DNA from: 2-01-FULL-39-33 sp964361645
GTDB lineage: Bacteria > Patescibacteriota > Patescibacteriia > 2-01-FULL-39-33
Direction: 5' to 3'
DNA length: 64,000 bases
Assembly: GCA_964361645.1 (NCBI GenBank)
Contig: CAYIBK010000002.1
Location: forward strand, 1 to 64,000
Shown here in pieces: positions 25,343 through 33,008 of the stretch (the first letter of the stretch is position 1; each line of letters begins with the position of its first letter). Below the pieces are notes generated by a model. That model saw nothing but the letters and a program-made list of their open reading frames with translations, was not told the DNA's origin and ran no database searches. A program made the position numbers and the translations under genes.

Positions 25343-25524
25343 GTCTGATGTTGAGAGCAGATAATAGGTATTATTCTGTCTGCTAGTTGATAGATCTGGT
25401 TATCCCCCTCCTGGTGACTTGATTTATCGCCAAATTATGATTTACTTTTTATGAGTATTGTCATATACTAGTAGGCAGTATAGTATCTATTATTATTTTT
25501 ATTATTTTGTACTTTTAAACCAAA

Positions 25525-25600
25525 GCGGGGGTAGCCAAATCGGTAAGGCGGGAGTCTGCAAAGCTCTTAATTGCCGGTTCAAGTCCGGCCCCTCGCTCCA
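25525..25600 (+). tRNA. tRNA-Cys (GCA)
   Basis: Acceptor GCGGGGG/CCCTCGC with a G-U pair, U73, encoded CCA, anticodon GCA, T arm GCCGG-TTCAAGT-CCGGC. Confidence 0.92.
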
Positions 25601-25615
25601 AACCATTCTCATTAT

Positions 25616-25705
25616 GAGGGGGTGGATTTCTGGTGATTTAAACAGACGGCGTGGTCGTTTAAATCACTAGTGAAATCTTCTTGAGAGAACAAAAGGCATC
25701 CCCTC
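25616..25705 (+). ncRNA. Long hairpin RNA element between two tRNA genes
   Basis: Nested stems: GAGGGGGTG (25616-25624) with CATCCCCTC, GATTTC with GAAATC, and a perfect 11-pair helix GTGATTTAAAC (25633-25643) with GTTTAAATCAC (25657-25667) closing a 13-nt loop. It should fold within the tRNA precursor transcript. Not a tRNA; class unknown. Confidence 0.5.
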
Positions 25706-25717
25706 GCCAATATTTTA

Positions 25718-25793
25718 CGGAATATAGCTCAGCTCGTAGAGCGCTCTGCCAGGGGCAGAGAGGTCGATGGTCCAAATCCATCTGTTCCGACCA
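25718..25793 (+). tRNA. tRNA-Pro (AGG), with C at position 33
   Basis: Acceptor CGGAATA/TGTTCCG, A73, encoded CCA, D stem GCTC/GAGC, anticodon stem CTCTG/CAGAG with loop CCAGGGG, T arm GATGG-TCCAAAT-CCATC. The C1-G72 pair and GGG at 35-37 fit proline. The nearly universal U33 is C here, and the T loop begins TCC rather than TTC. Confidence 0.75.
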
Positions 25794-25810
25794 AATATAT
25801 TTTAAAGAGT

Positions 25811-25897
25811 GCCCGAATGGTGGAACTGGCAGACACAACGGACTTAAAATCCGTTGGCCTTATGGCCGTGTGGGTTCAAATCTCACTTCGGGTACCA
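25811..25897 (+). tRNA. tRNA-Leu (TAA)
   Basis: Class II: acceptor GCCCGAA/TTCGGGT, anticodon stem ACGGA/TCCGT with loop CTTAAAA, variable arm GGCC-TTAT-GGCC, encoded CCA. Confidence 0.92.
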
Positions 25898-25905
25898 AAT
25901 TTTGA

Positions 25906-25986
25906 GCGGGCGTAGCTTAGTTGTAAAGCACTTAGTAGCTGACTTGTCAGTTACTAGGGTCGTTGTTTCAAACACAACCGCTCGCT
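25906..25986 (+). tRNA. Aberrant Thr-like tRNA with an enlarged anticodon arm
   Basis: Acceptor GCGGGCG/CGCTCGC, D stem GCTT/AAGC and T arm GTTGT-TTCAAAC-ACAAC are intact. The anticodon arm is 28 nt instead of 17: CTTAG pairs with CTAGG around an 18-nt loop, or the whole arm forms a 13-pair stem with a TT loop. A CTTGT inside recalls the UGU threonine anticodon. CCA is not encoded, unlike its neighbours. It may be a pseudogene or an unusual RNA. Confidence 0.55.
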
Positions 25987-26002
25987 CTAAATCTTTTACA
26001 GT

Positions 26003-26078
26003 ATCCGCGTAGCTCAGTGGATAGAGCTGCAGCCTTCTAAGCTGTAGGTCGCGAGTTCAAATCTCGCCACGGATACCA
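26003..26078 (+). tRNA. tRNA-Arg (TCT)
   Basis: Acceptor ATCCGCG/CACGGAT with one C-A mismatch, anticodon stem GCAGC/GCTGT with loop CTTCTAA (anticodon 26036-26038), T arm GCGAG-TTCAAAT-CTCGC, encoded CCA. Confidence 0.92.
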
Positions 26079-26102
26079 TTTTCAATTCCATCCCCGTGAT
26101 TT

Positions 26103-26669
26103 TTAATTGTATTTGTTCATTGCGCTTTCGGGCGAAACACCGACCACTTCTTCAACTGCTGAAGTGGTTTTTTTTATTATCTCTTTTATTTTTGATGATT
26201 GAAGCAAACCAATTTTTGTTAGAACATAATCAGCACTGCCGATTTTTTCTTTTTTAGGAGTTGATATGCCGATTCTTATTCTGATAAAATCTTGAGTTTT
26301 TAAATGTTGGATGATGGATTTAACTCCATTATGTCCGCCAGCCGAAGAATCTCCAACTATTTTTATTCGGCCAAATGGCAAATCAATATCATCATGAATT
26401 ATAATAATATCAGTTGGTTTAATTTTGTAATATTTTGTTAGAGCGCCAATTGCCAGGCCTGAATTGTTCATAAAAGTTTGCGGTTTGGCTAAAATAGCTT
26501 TTTGTTTTTTTATTTCTCCTGTAGCAATTTCGGCCTGGAATTTTTTTTCTTTTTTAAAATTTTCAAATTTAAAAGCATTAGCTATATTATCTAAAGCTAA
26601 AAATCCGATATTGTGCCAAGTTTTTAAATACTCTTTGCCTGGATTACCCAAGCCAACTATAAGTTTCAT
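26103..26669 (-). CDS. pth: Peptidyl-tRNA hydrolase
   Basis: 188 residues, typical length. The signatures GLGNPGKEYLKTWHNIGF (catalytic H19), KPQTFMNNSG and IIIHDDIDLPFGRIK with the conserved aspartate, then GGHNGVKSI, are all present. It cleaves peptidyl-tRNA released from stalled ribosomes. The start overlaps the end of der by 4 nt, so translation is coupled. Confidence 0.97.
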   Translation of the reverse strand: MKLIVGLGNPGKEYLKTWHNIGFLALDNIANAFKFENFKKEKKFQAEIATGEIKKQKAILAKPQTFMNNSGLAIGALTKYYKIKPTDIIIIHDDIDLPFGRIKIVGDSSAGGHNGVKSIIQHLKTQDFIRIRIGISTPKKEKIGSADYVLTKIGLLQSSKIKEIIKKTTSAVEEVVGVSPESAMNKYN

Positions 26670-28111
26670 AATTTTTTATTTCTTTTTTGGGACAAGCCTA
26701 TGGATCTTCTTTTAGCGATGTTGTCTTCTTTACCATATTTTTTATTTTCTTTTGATTCAATTAAGACATTCCATTTTTTAGTTTCCATATGTAGTGGCGT
26801 ACCCAAAATCTTGAATTTTTCTCTGATATTATTTTGCAAAAATCTTAGATAAGAAAAATGCAATATGGCCGGATCATTAACATAGATTAAAAATCGAGGT
26901 GGATTAGTGCCTATCTGCTCTATCTTATAGATATAAGGATTTTTCAAGCCCCGGCCTCTGGAGGGACGATGACGGCTGATTTGATATTTTAAGAACTTAT
27001 CCAATTGGCTGTTGGAAATTTGTATTTGTTTTGATTTTTGGATATCAATTATCATATCCAATATTTTTCTGGTTCGGATCTCATCTTTGGCGGAGACGAA
27101 AATAATAGGAGCCCACCATAAATAAGGAAATTGATTGTAGTAATAATCAACATATTGGTTGATGGTGTTGGTGTCTTTTTCTGGTATCAGATCCCATTTA
27201 TTGGCCACAATAATAATTGATTTTCCGCTTTCTAATATTTCTTGGGTTACTTTTTTATCCAATGAATCTATTTTTTTCTGGGCTTCGGTTACAAAAACCA
27301 CCACATCAGCAGAATTGATAGTATCAAAAGATTTATCAATTGATTTTCTTTCTAGTGTTTTATGGCCAACTTTGCTTCTTCTAACAATGCCAGCGGTATC
27401 AATTAGCCTAAAATCATTTTCTTTATAAGAAAATTCTATGTCGTGAGATTCTCTAGTGGTGTGGGCGATATCAGTGACAATCACTCTTTCTTCACCCAAG
27501 ATAGAATTTAAAATGGATGATTTGCCCACATTAGGTTTACCCACAAGAGCCACTTTAATTTCTTTATTTTTTCTCTCATGGCTTGTTTTTTTTCTTTTTG
27601 GCAGACGGCCGATTAATAAATCAAGCAAATCGCCGCAACCAGATCCGTTAGCGGCAGAAATCATATTGGGATCGCCCAAATTAAGAGAGTATAAATCTCC
27701 AGCCATCTGGTGATATTTAAGTGAGTCAGCTTTATTGCCCACTAAAACCACTTTATTCTTTTTGCCATTTTTAATTATCTCTCTGGCTAATTCCCTGTCC
27801 ATGGGCATTACTCCGGCTTTTATATCAATCAAAAATAATATCAAATCAGCACCTTCAATGGCCTTGTAGGCTTGTTTGACGATATTGGTTTCAATTTTGC
27901 CCGCTTGGTTTTTTTCTATATCCAAGCCACCGGTGTCTATTAGGATAAAATCTTTTCCTTGCCAGGAAACTTTATCGATATTTCGATCGCGGGTGGTGCC
28001 AGATATTGGAGAAACAATCGCTTTGTTTTTTTCTACGAAGCGATTAAAGAGAGTTGATTTGCCAACATTGGCCCGGCCTACGATAGCAATTTGTGGTAAT
28101 GATGTTTTCAT
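26666..28111 (-). CDS. der: GTPase Der (EngA), ribosome assembly factor
   Basis: 481 residues with two tandem GTPase domains, first G1 GRANVGKST near residue 11, second G1 GKPNVGKSS near residue 190; G3 DTGG and DTAG; G4 NKAD and NKWD. A C-terminal KH-like domain (about 370-465) follows. Der is a 50S assembly factor, essential in most bacteria. A basic 15-residue tail extends it. It is coupled to pth. Confidence 0.97.
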   Translation of the reverse strand: MKTSLPQIAIVGRANVGKSTLFNRFVEKNKAIVSPISGTTRDRNIDKVSWQGKDFILIDTGGLDIEKNQAGKIETNIVKQAYKAIEGADLILFLIDIKAGVMPMDRELAREIIKNGKKNKVVLVGNKADSLKYHQMAGDLYSLNLGDPNMISAANGSGCGDLLDLLIGRLPKRKKTSHERKNKEIKVALVGKPNVGKSSILNSILGEERVIVTDIAHTTRESHDIEFSYKENDFRLIDTAGIVRRSKVGHKTLERKSIDKSFDTINSADVVVFVTEAQKKIDSLDKKVTQEILESGKSIIIVANKWDLIPEKDTNTINQYVDYYYNQFPYLWWAPIIFVSAKDEIRTRKILDMIIDIQKSKQIQISNSQLDKFLKYQISRHRPSRGRGLKNPYIYKIEQIGTNPPRFLIYVNDPAILHFSYLRFLQNNIREKFKILGTPLHMETKKWNVLIESKENKKYGKEDNIAKRRSIGLSQKRNKKL

Positions 28112-28269
28112 AATAATTATAGTATCGCAAATAATTCATCTTGGCAATCTAAAACTACTATTTTTATGGTATTACTTGGCAAATAAGTTATTGCCATTTT
28201 TAAGTGAAGGTGTTAAAGTTATAAATGAATGGAAATAAACAAATAAAAAATCACCAATAATAATTGTTT

Positions 28270-29619
28270 ATGAATACAAAAAAACAAACAACCAGGCCCA
28301 CAGAATTAATGGGTTATCACGGTATATCCGCAGAACAATCGGCACCGGAAGACCAAGAATTAGTTCTAGATCATATGTTGGAGCAGATTTTAAATAGCAA
28401 AGCGGCTATTAAAGTTAATGAAGGCAATAAAGGTATTATTTTAGAATTAGATACTACTAATTTGCCCAATGAAGCGAATGATTATTTTTTGGTTGATTTA
28501 GCAGACGATGGCGAAGAAGATGAAACAATAGCAGTTAAACTTCTTAAAATATATGCTGGCACTGAAGGCAGGGATGAATATGATTTGCAGAAAAAAGCTA
28601 GGCGAGTTCTTAAGGCAGAAAAAATAAAAGGTGTCAGGGTGCCCAAGCCGAGAAATTTTCGCGAATTAACGATTCAAAACGATGAAGTGATCAAACATTT
28701 AGAATCAATGGGCATTAAAATAGGTTTAGATGGCATAGTGGAAATAATTTCCATGGATTTTGTTCCTGGTCGGGATTTAGCCACGATTATGTATGAAGCC
28801 TATGTTAGGAATCATAAGGCTGATTTTCAAAAAGCCTACCCTGATTTAGAATTGGAAGATTATTTAAAACAAATTAATATTAATGATTTGATTAATTTAG
28901 TGCATCGTTTGGCGGGCGTTAAAAATAAATATAGTAATTTTGATGATTCACCAGAAGCCGCCCAAGAAAGAAATGAAATTGACAAAATTATCAGTCAAAA
29001 TGTTATTCATCAAGGTTTAATCACCAAAGATCAGGCTCAAGCGCTACTCTCAGCTGTTAACGCTTTGCATAAGCACGGAATTTATCATCGTGATCTTCAT
29101 CCGCGCAATATTATGATTACCGATGATGGCGAGATGGAAATTATTGATTTTGGTTCTGCTACGGAAATTAATCCTAATGATAAATTAGACCTAAAATCAG
29201 TTTATCGATTTAAAGGTGAACCAGATAGGCATTATCATCATGATGATGAAATTGTTACTTTAGCTGGCAAACTAGCTATAACCGAAACCGATATCGAGCA
29301 AAAATCCATGAAAGATATAGTAGATCTTATAAGTAGATTATCAGCCAATAAACCAAAAATTTGGGCTGATTTTATATCTGTTATCCCAGAAGGTGATGAT
29401 CTCAATAAGCTCATTGATGTTTATGCACCGTTATTTGGTAGTGATCTTGATCGCAATGTTAAAATTGCTCTGCTACTGGAAATATCCAACCACGGCCGGC
29501 AGGAAGAAGTTAGAAAATATTTAAGAGGTCTAATTGAAGCAGAAAGCACTAAGCGTAAACATTCTCGTTCTGATTTTTGGATCCAACGGTATAAATCTCT
29601 TCTAGATTTTTTATCTTAA
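28270..29619 (+). CDS. Protein-kinase-like protein
   Basis: 449 residues from the ATG at 28270 (a TTG lies 6 nt upstream). A kinase core is readable: strand-3 lysine K90 in IAVKLLK, hinge-like ISMDFVPGRDL, catalytic loop YHRDLHPRNIM with D275 and N280, and the metal-binding DFG at 293-295. So it should bind ATP and Mg and could phosphorylate proteins or small molecules; the HRDLHPRN form is as in RIO/ABC1/aminoglycoside-kinase-like groups. A C-terminal helical region of about 140 residues is unassigned. No membrane segment. It precedes the radical SAM unit but has a separate promoter between. Confidence 0.75.
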   Translation: MNTKKQTTRPTELMGYHGISAEQSAPEDQELVLDHMLEQILNSKAAIKVNEGNKGIILELDTTNLPNEANDYFLVDLADDGEEDETIAVKLLKIYAGTEGRDEYDLQKKARRVLKAEKIKGVRVPKPRNFRELTIQNDEVIKHLESMGIKIGLDGIVEIISMDFVPGRDLATIMYEAYVRNHKADFQKAYPDLELEDYLKQININDLINLVHRLAGVKNKYSNFDDSPEAAQERNEIDKIISQNVIHQGLITKDQAQALLSAVNALHKHGIYHRDLHPRNIMITDDGEMEIIDFGSATEINPNDKLDLKSVYRFKGEPDRHYHHDDEIVTLAGKLAITETDIEQKSMKDIVDLISRLSANKPKIWADFISVIPEGDDLNKLIDVYAPLFGSDLDRNVKIALLLEISNHGRQEEVRKYLRGLIEAESTKRKHSRSDFWIQRYKSLLDFLS

Positions 29620-29625
29620 ATACTA

Positions 29626-29654
29626 TTGACAGATTATTATAATAATGCTATTTT
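29626..29654 (+). promoter_or_regulatory. Promoter of the radical SAM unit
   Basis: TTGACA (29626-29631), 17 nt, and an extended -10 TGCTATTTT with TATTTT at 29649-29654; 60 nt before the TTG start. Confidence 0.6.
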
Positions 29655-29714
29655 CTAATTTGTAGCACTTTGAAACAAATAATAGTAGATGACAAAGAAT
29701 AGGGAGCGGCAAGC

Positions 29715-30758
29715 TTGGAACCAAAGTTGGAAGAGGCAATTATCGAACTCACCAGATCGTGCAATCTAAGGTGTCTGCACTGCGGTTCTGATTGCGGTGA
29801 TGGGCAAGAAGAAAGAACAGAATTGGATTATCTGGAGTGGATTAAAATCATCCAAGATTTAAAAGATTTTGGTCTTAATAAAATTGTTTTCTCTGGCGGT
29901 GAACCCACCATCCGCCATGGCTTCGTCCAGCTGATGGAATATTGCCATAAGATTGGTTTTAAGTTTGGCTTTATTTCCAATGGTTTTTTATTCACACCAA
30001 GCCTAATTGAAGCCCTAGAAAAATACAAACCCTTTGCTGCTGGCATCAGTCTAGACGGGTTGCACAAAACCCACAACCAAATTAGGCAAAGTGAAGTTAG
30101 TTGGTCTAACGCTTTAGGCTCAATTGGCGAACTGCAAAGATTGCAGATCCCGGTTTGTATTTCCACCACCATCAATCGCTTAAATCACAGCGAGTTGCTG
30201 AACTTGGCTCATTTTTTGAATTTCTTAGAAATAAGCATGTGGCAGGTGCAACTTTCAATGCCCAGCGGTCGCATGAGAGATCATTCTGATTTATTGATCG
30301 ACGAAGCAATTTTTAAATCAGTCTGTTTGGATCTAATTAAAATCAGAAAGCTTTATCCCGCGATTCGAGCTCAAGGAGCTGATTGTTTTTGTTTGGCTTC
30401 GGCCGGTTTAATTAGAGAAGGTGGTTGGCCCGGATGTGGCGCTGGCGTTTCTTCCATTGGTATTGATACCTATGGCAATGTTATGCCTTGTCTTTCTATG
30501 AGGGATTATCCCACTTGCGGTAATTTACTAGAAAAATCCATGGCTGAAATCTGGCATTCCAAGGCCTTTGATTTTAATCGTCAGTTCCAATCAACAGATT
30601 TGGGCGAAAATTGCTCTAACTGTTCTTATGGTGTAGAATGCCGAGGAGGTTGTAATAGCCAGTCGCTGGCTTACTCTGGCAATTTGCACAATTCACCTTT
30701 CTGTTTTTATCGCAGTTTTTCTACCAATCCACAACCAAGAGGAGATGGTGTCCTATGA
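29715..30758 (+). CDS. Radical SAM protein with SPASM domain
   Basis: 347 residues from a TTG start preceded by GGGAG. The [4Fe-4S]/SAM motif C16-x3-C20-x2-C23 (CNLRCLHC) and VFSGGEPTIRH are clear. The C-terminal SPASM region has cysteines in GGWPGCGAGV, GNVMPCLSM, YPTCGN and ENCSNCSYGVECRGGC, enough for one or two extra Fe-S clusters. Family members (PqqE, AlbA, MftC, anSME) modify peptides or proteins. It overlaps the next gene by 4 nt, so the two products likely work together. Substrate unknown; the partner protein or the small Cys-rich proteins downstream are candidates. Confidence 0.88.
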   Translation: MEPKLEEAIIELTRSCNLRCLHCGSDCGDGQEERTELDYLEWIKIIQDLKDFGLNKIVFSGGEPTIRHGFVQLMEYCHKIGFKFGFISNGFLFTPSLIEALEKYKPFAAGISLDGLHKTHNQIRQSEVSWSNALGSIGELQRLQIPVCISTTINRLNHSELLNLAHFLNFLEISMWQVQLSMPSGRMRDHSDLLIDEAIFKSVCLDLIKIRKLYPAIRAQGADCFCLASAGLIREGGWPGCGAGVSSIGIDTYGNVMPCLSMRDYPTCGNLLEKSMAEIWHSKAFDFNRQFQSTDLGENCSNCSYGVECRGGCNSQSLAYSGNLHNSPFCFYRSFSTNPQPRGDGVL

Positions 30759-31279
30759 GCAACGTGCTATCCATTGTTCGAGGTGATATGGTTCGCCACA
30801 AAGTGAATGTGCTTTTACCAGGCGAACTAGAAGTTAAAATGCTCTATCTTCTAATGATTTCAGCTGAAACCAACACAGTTGAGGATTTTCAAAAAACTTT
30901 TAGTGGACAAATTACTCACTTACATCTAAGGTTAGCCAAAAAGATTTGGGGCGATAAGAAAAAGCAGAATACTTACGGCGTCTTTTTTGATGATGAGATG
31001 AAAATGGTTTTTGCTTTCAATCGTCTTTTTGCGGATTTTCAAAAAAAGGGTTTATCAACTTCTGGTGACGGTCTGGTTGTTTATCGTGATTTGGATGAGT
31101 TGATTGAAAAGGCTATAGGTGACATCAATAAGCCACAAGTTTGCTCTGATTTCGAGCAAGAACCCGGTATTGGCCCAGTTCCGCATTTTCCGCCATATCA
31201 TCATAATCCATTTCATGGTGGCCACGACATATTAGTTCGTTATTCTATCCCCGATCCCAGTGGGGACAAACCAGAATAA
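30755..31279 (+). CDS. Partner protein of the radical SAM enzyme, unknown
   Basis: 174 residues, start overlapping the radical SAM stop (ATGA). A helix-rich N-terminal domain with a patterned segment KVNVLLPGELEVKMLYLLM is followed by a C-terminal tail rich in His/Pro/Gly (VPHFPPYHHNPFHGGHD, about residues 146-162). The tail could bind metal or be a substrate region. Not recognised as a known RiPP precursor or recognition element, but the coupling suggests function with the radical SAM protein. A terminator follows. Confidence 0.65.
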   Translation: MSNVLSIVRGDMVRHKVNVLLPGELEVKMLYLLMISAETNTVEDFQKTFSGQITHLHLRLAKKIWGDKKKQNTYGVFFDDEMKMVFAFNRLFADFQKKGLSTSGDGLVVYRDLDELIEKAIGDINKPQVCSDFEQEPGIGPVPHFPPYHHNPFHGGHDILVRYSIPDPSGDKPE

Positions 31280-31290
31280 TATCCAATCAC

Positions 31291-31319
31291 AAGCGAGAGC
31301 AATCTCGCTTATTTTTTTT
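31291..31319 (+). terminator. Terminator of the radical SAM unit
   Basis: AAGCGAGA and TCTCGCTT with a GCAA loop, followed by eight T. Confidence 0.9.
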
Positions 31320-31346
31320 GACAGAGTATATTTATTGTGTTATCTA
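31318..31346 (+). promoter_or_regulatory. Promoter of the Cys-rich small protein genes
   Basis: TTGACA (31318-31323), 17 nt, TATCTA (31341-31346). It begins at the end of the preceding terminator's T-run. Confidence 0.6.
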
Positions 31347-31404
31347 TTTAGTTAAGTACTTTTTAAAACATCAACCAAAATATTACCATAAAAGGGGATT
31401 AAAG

Positions 31405-31596
31405 ATGTTCTATTGTCGCGAGTCCAATTGTCCGGGTCATAAAATAATCGGCCAGGCCTGCACGCCCCGTCTTAGGTTTTGCGGTAAAATAAATTGCCCC
31501 GGACATTATGATTATAGAAACTGTTTGACCGTGCCTTATTTTTGCGGTTCAATTGGATGCCTAGGCCATCAAAATATCCAAGATCATTGCTCTTAA
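31405..31596 (+). CDS. 63-residue triple CCHC repeat protein
   Basis: The ATG at 31405 follows AAAGGGG; the frame is open upstream but that start is far better. The whole protein is three units of about 21 residues: C4-x4-C9-x2-H12-x6-C19, C26-x4-C31-x2-H34-x5-C40, C47-x4-C52-x2-H55-x6-C62, with F/Y before the first Cys and P-G-H or L-G-H at the His. Four soft-metal ligands per unit suggest three zinc or other metal sites. The order differs from retroviral zinc knuckles (C-x2-C-x4-H-x4-C). No family known to me. Cytoplasmic, no signal peptide. Confidence 0.75.
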   Translation: MFYCRESNCPGHKIIGQACTPRLRFCGKINCPGHYDYRNCLTVPYFCGSIGCLGHQNIQDHCS

Positions 31597-31640
31597 TTAT
31601 TCAAATTAGAAAGATCAGTAATCAACCAAGGAGACTTTCC

Positions 31641-31817
31641 ATGGCTTGTAGAGAATGCAATTTGGCTTCCGGTTTTCCAGAAAAATATAGGAGTTGGATT
31701 TTGTGTTGCCGGTGTAGAGGCATAGGCGAAGTAATTAAAGTAAAAAATGACCAAGAAATTGCTGTTAAGTGCCAGCATTGTAAGGGCACGGGAGTTTGCG
31801 CTAAAAAAATAAATTAA
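31641..31817 (+). CDS. 58-residue DnaJ-type zinc-finger-like protein
   Basis: Start at ATG 31641 with AAGGAG at good spacing. Cysteines C3, C6, then C22-C23-R-C25-R-G-x-G and C44-x2-C47-K-G-x-G-x-C53. The two CxxCxGxG-like modules resemble half of the DnaJ central zinc domain, seen also in small stand-alone chaperone-like zinc proteins. It is 44 nt after the triple CCHC gene, probably the same message. Could bind unfolded or Cys-rich protein; function unproven. Confidence 0.72.
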   Translation: MACRECNLASGFPEKYRSWILCCRCRGIGEVIKVKNDQEIAVKCQHCKGTGVCAKKIN

Positions 31818-31837
31818 TTTTTATTTCTCAATGATTA

Positions 31838-31872
31838 ACCCCAGACTAAATTGTTTGGGGATTTTTATTTGC
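31838..31872 (+). terminator. Intrinsic terminator
   Basis: CCCCAGAC and GTTTGGGG (with a G-U pair) around TAAATT, followed by ATTTTTATTT. It ends the Cys-rich unit. Confidence 0.75.
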
Positions 31873-32086
31873 CTAAAGTAGTGGTATAATTAAGTAAGTC
31901 AATCTTGCCAGGAGGCAGTATCTATCTTCAACTAGCTCACCATGGCGAAAAATTTATCCCAAATTTTTAATCCCGATGATTTTTATATTGTTAGGATTTT
32001 TTATTGTTCTTAAATCAGTTGGTCTCGCTTACAATAGATAAGTTATTTTGCTATAATTAAACTATTAAAAAAATAATCCCAAACCC

Positions 32087-32923
32087 ATGGATCCTCTAAA
32101 TGAAACACCTTTAGTATCTCCGCCCCAGCCGGATTATACCTATACCGGTCCAGAACAGATTGATTATAAGGATAGGCAAATTCATCACGAAAGAAAAAAA
32201 CGACATTGGCAGAGATGGGTTTTCTACGCCATTCTTTCGGTGGTCTTCTTGGGTATGACTGCTTATATTGTTTATGTCTATAATCAAAATACTAAATTAG
32301 TAAACGATATCACCTCGGCCAATCAAAGCTTAAGAATCACCACTCAAAATTTAAGTGATTCCGAAAAGCAATCTCTAGAAAGACAGAAAAAAGTTTCTGA
32401 TTTGGAAAAATCACTAGCCGATAATCAAACCATCTTAGATCAGAAGACAGCTGATTTACAATTAGCCACCGAGGCGCAAACAGAACTTATCAGCAAATAT
32501 CAAAATTTTAAAATTCAACTAGGTTCGGCTGATGCCAATATTTATTCTTTCTTGGTTAATTATAGCACCGGCGTAACAGTGCAAAATTTAGCTAAGATTC
32601 CTTTGGCCGATTATAATTTGGGCGGGGTAGACACCGATGACGATGGCTTGTCTAATACTATTGAATTAGCACTGGGCACCGATATCAATAAGAAGGATAC
32701 CGATGGTGATGGCTTTGATGATAAAGCAGAAATATTAACCGGCTATAACCCATTAGGCACTGGCAAATTACCCATTGATCCAACTTTTGTGGCTTTAAAT
32801 AAAGGTTTGATTTTAATACAAATAGAGCAAGACAAAGAAGCTTGGTATGTTAATCCCAAAGATGGCAAGCGTTACTTCTTGGGTAGTCCAGCTGATGTTT
32901 TACAAGCTATAGAAAAATTATAA
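32087..32923 (+). CDS. Membrane-anchored coiled-coil protein with TSP3-type calcium repeats
   Basis: 278 residues. A transmembrane helix lies at about 42-64, then a coiled coil (about 75-140, SLRITTQNLSDSEKQ... heptads), then an exported domain with thrombospondin type-3-like Asp loops: DTDDDGLSN and DTDGDGFDDKAEI (about 184-220). A C-terminal segment WYVNPKDGKRYFLGSP recurs in Patescibacteria surface proteins to my memory. Likely a cell-surface stalk. A TATAAT about 30 nt upstream of the ATG may be its promoter. Confidence 0.75.
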   Translation: MDPLNETPLVSPPQPDYTYTGPEQIDYKDRQIHHERKKRHWQRWVFYAILSVVFLGMTAYIVYVYNQNTKLVNDITSANQSLRITTQNLSDSEKQSLERQKKVSDLEKSLADNQTILDQKTADLQLATEAQTELISKYQNFKIQLGSADANIYSFLVNYSTGVTVQNLAKIPLADYNLGGVDTDDDGLSNTIELALGTDINKKDTDGDGFDDKAEILTGYNPLGTGKLPIDPTFVALNKGLILIQIEQDKEAWYVNPKDGKRYFLGSPADVLQAIEKL

Positions 32924-32952
32924 ATTTTATTGCCAAAACGGTTAAATAAAAT

Positions 32953-32982
32953 AAAAAGTGATAACTAAGTTATCACTTTTTA
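32953..32982 (+). terminator. Terminator, nearly perfect palindrome
   Basis: AAAAAGTGATAACT and AGTTATCACTTTTT pair completely with a tiny loop, ending in T. Confidence 0.88.
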
Positions 32983-33008
32983 TGTGCATTAGTGTTATAA
33001 TATAAATC

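Noticed and set aside
31944..32012. A 23-codon ATG frame before the 32087 gene
   Set aside because: No ribosome site with proper spacing and no conserved character; a leader peptide cannot be supported.
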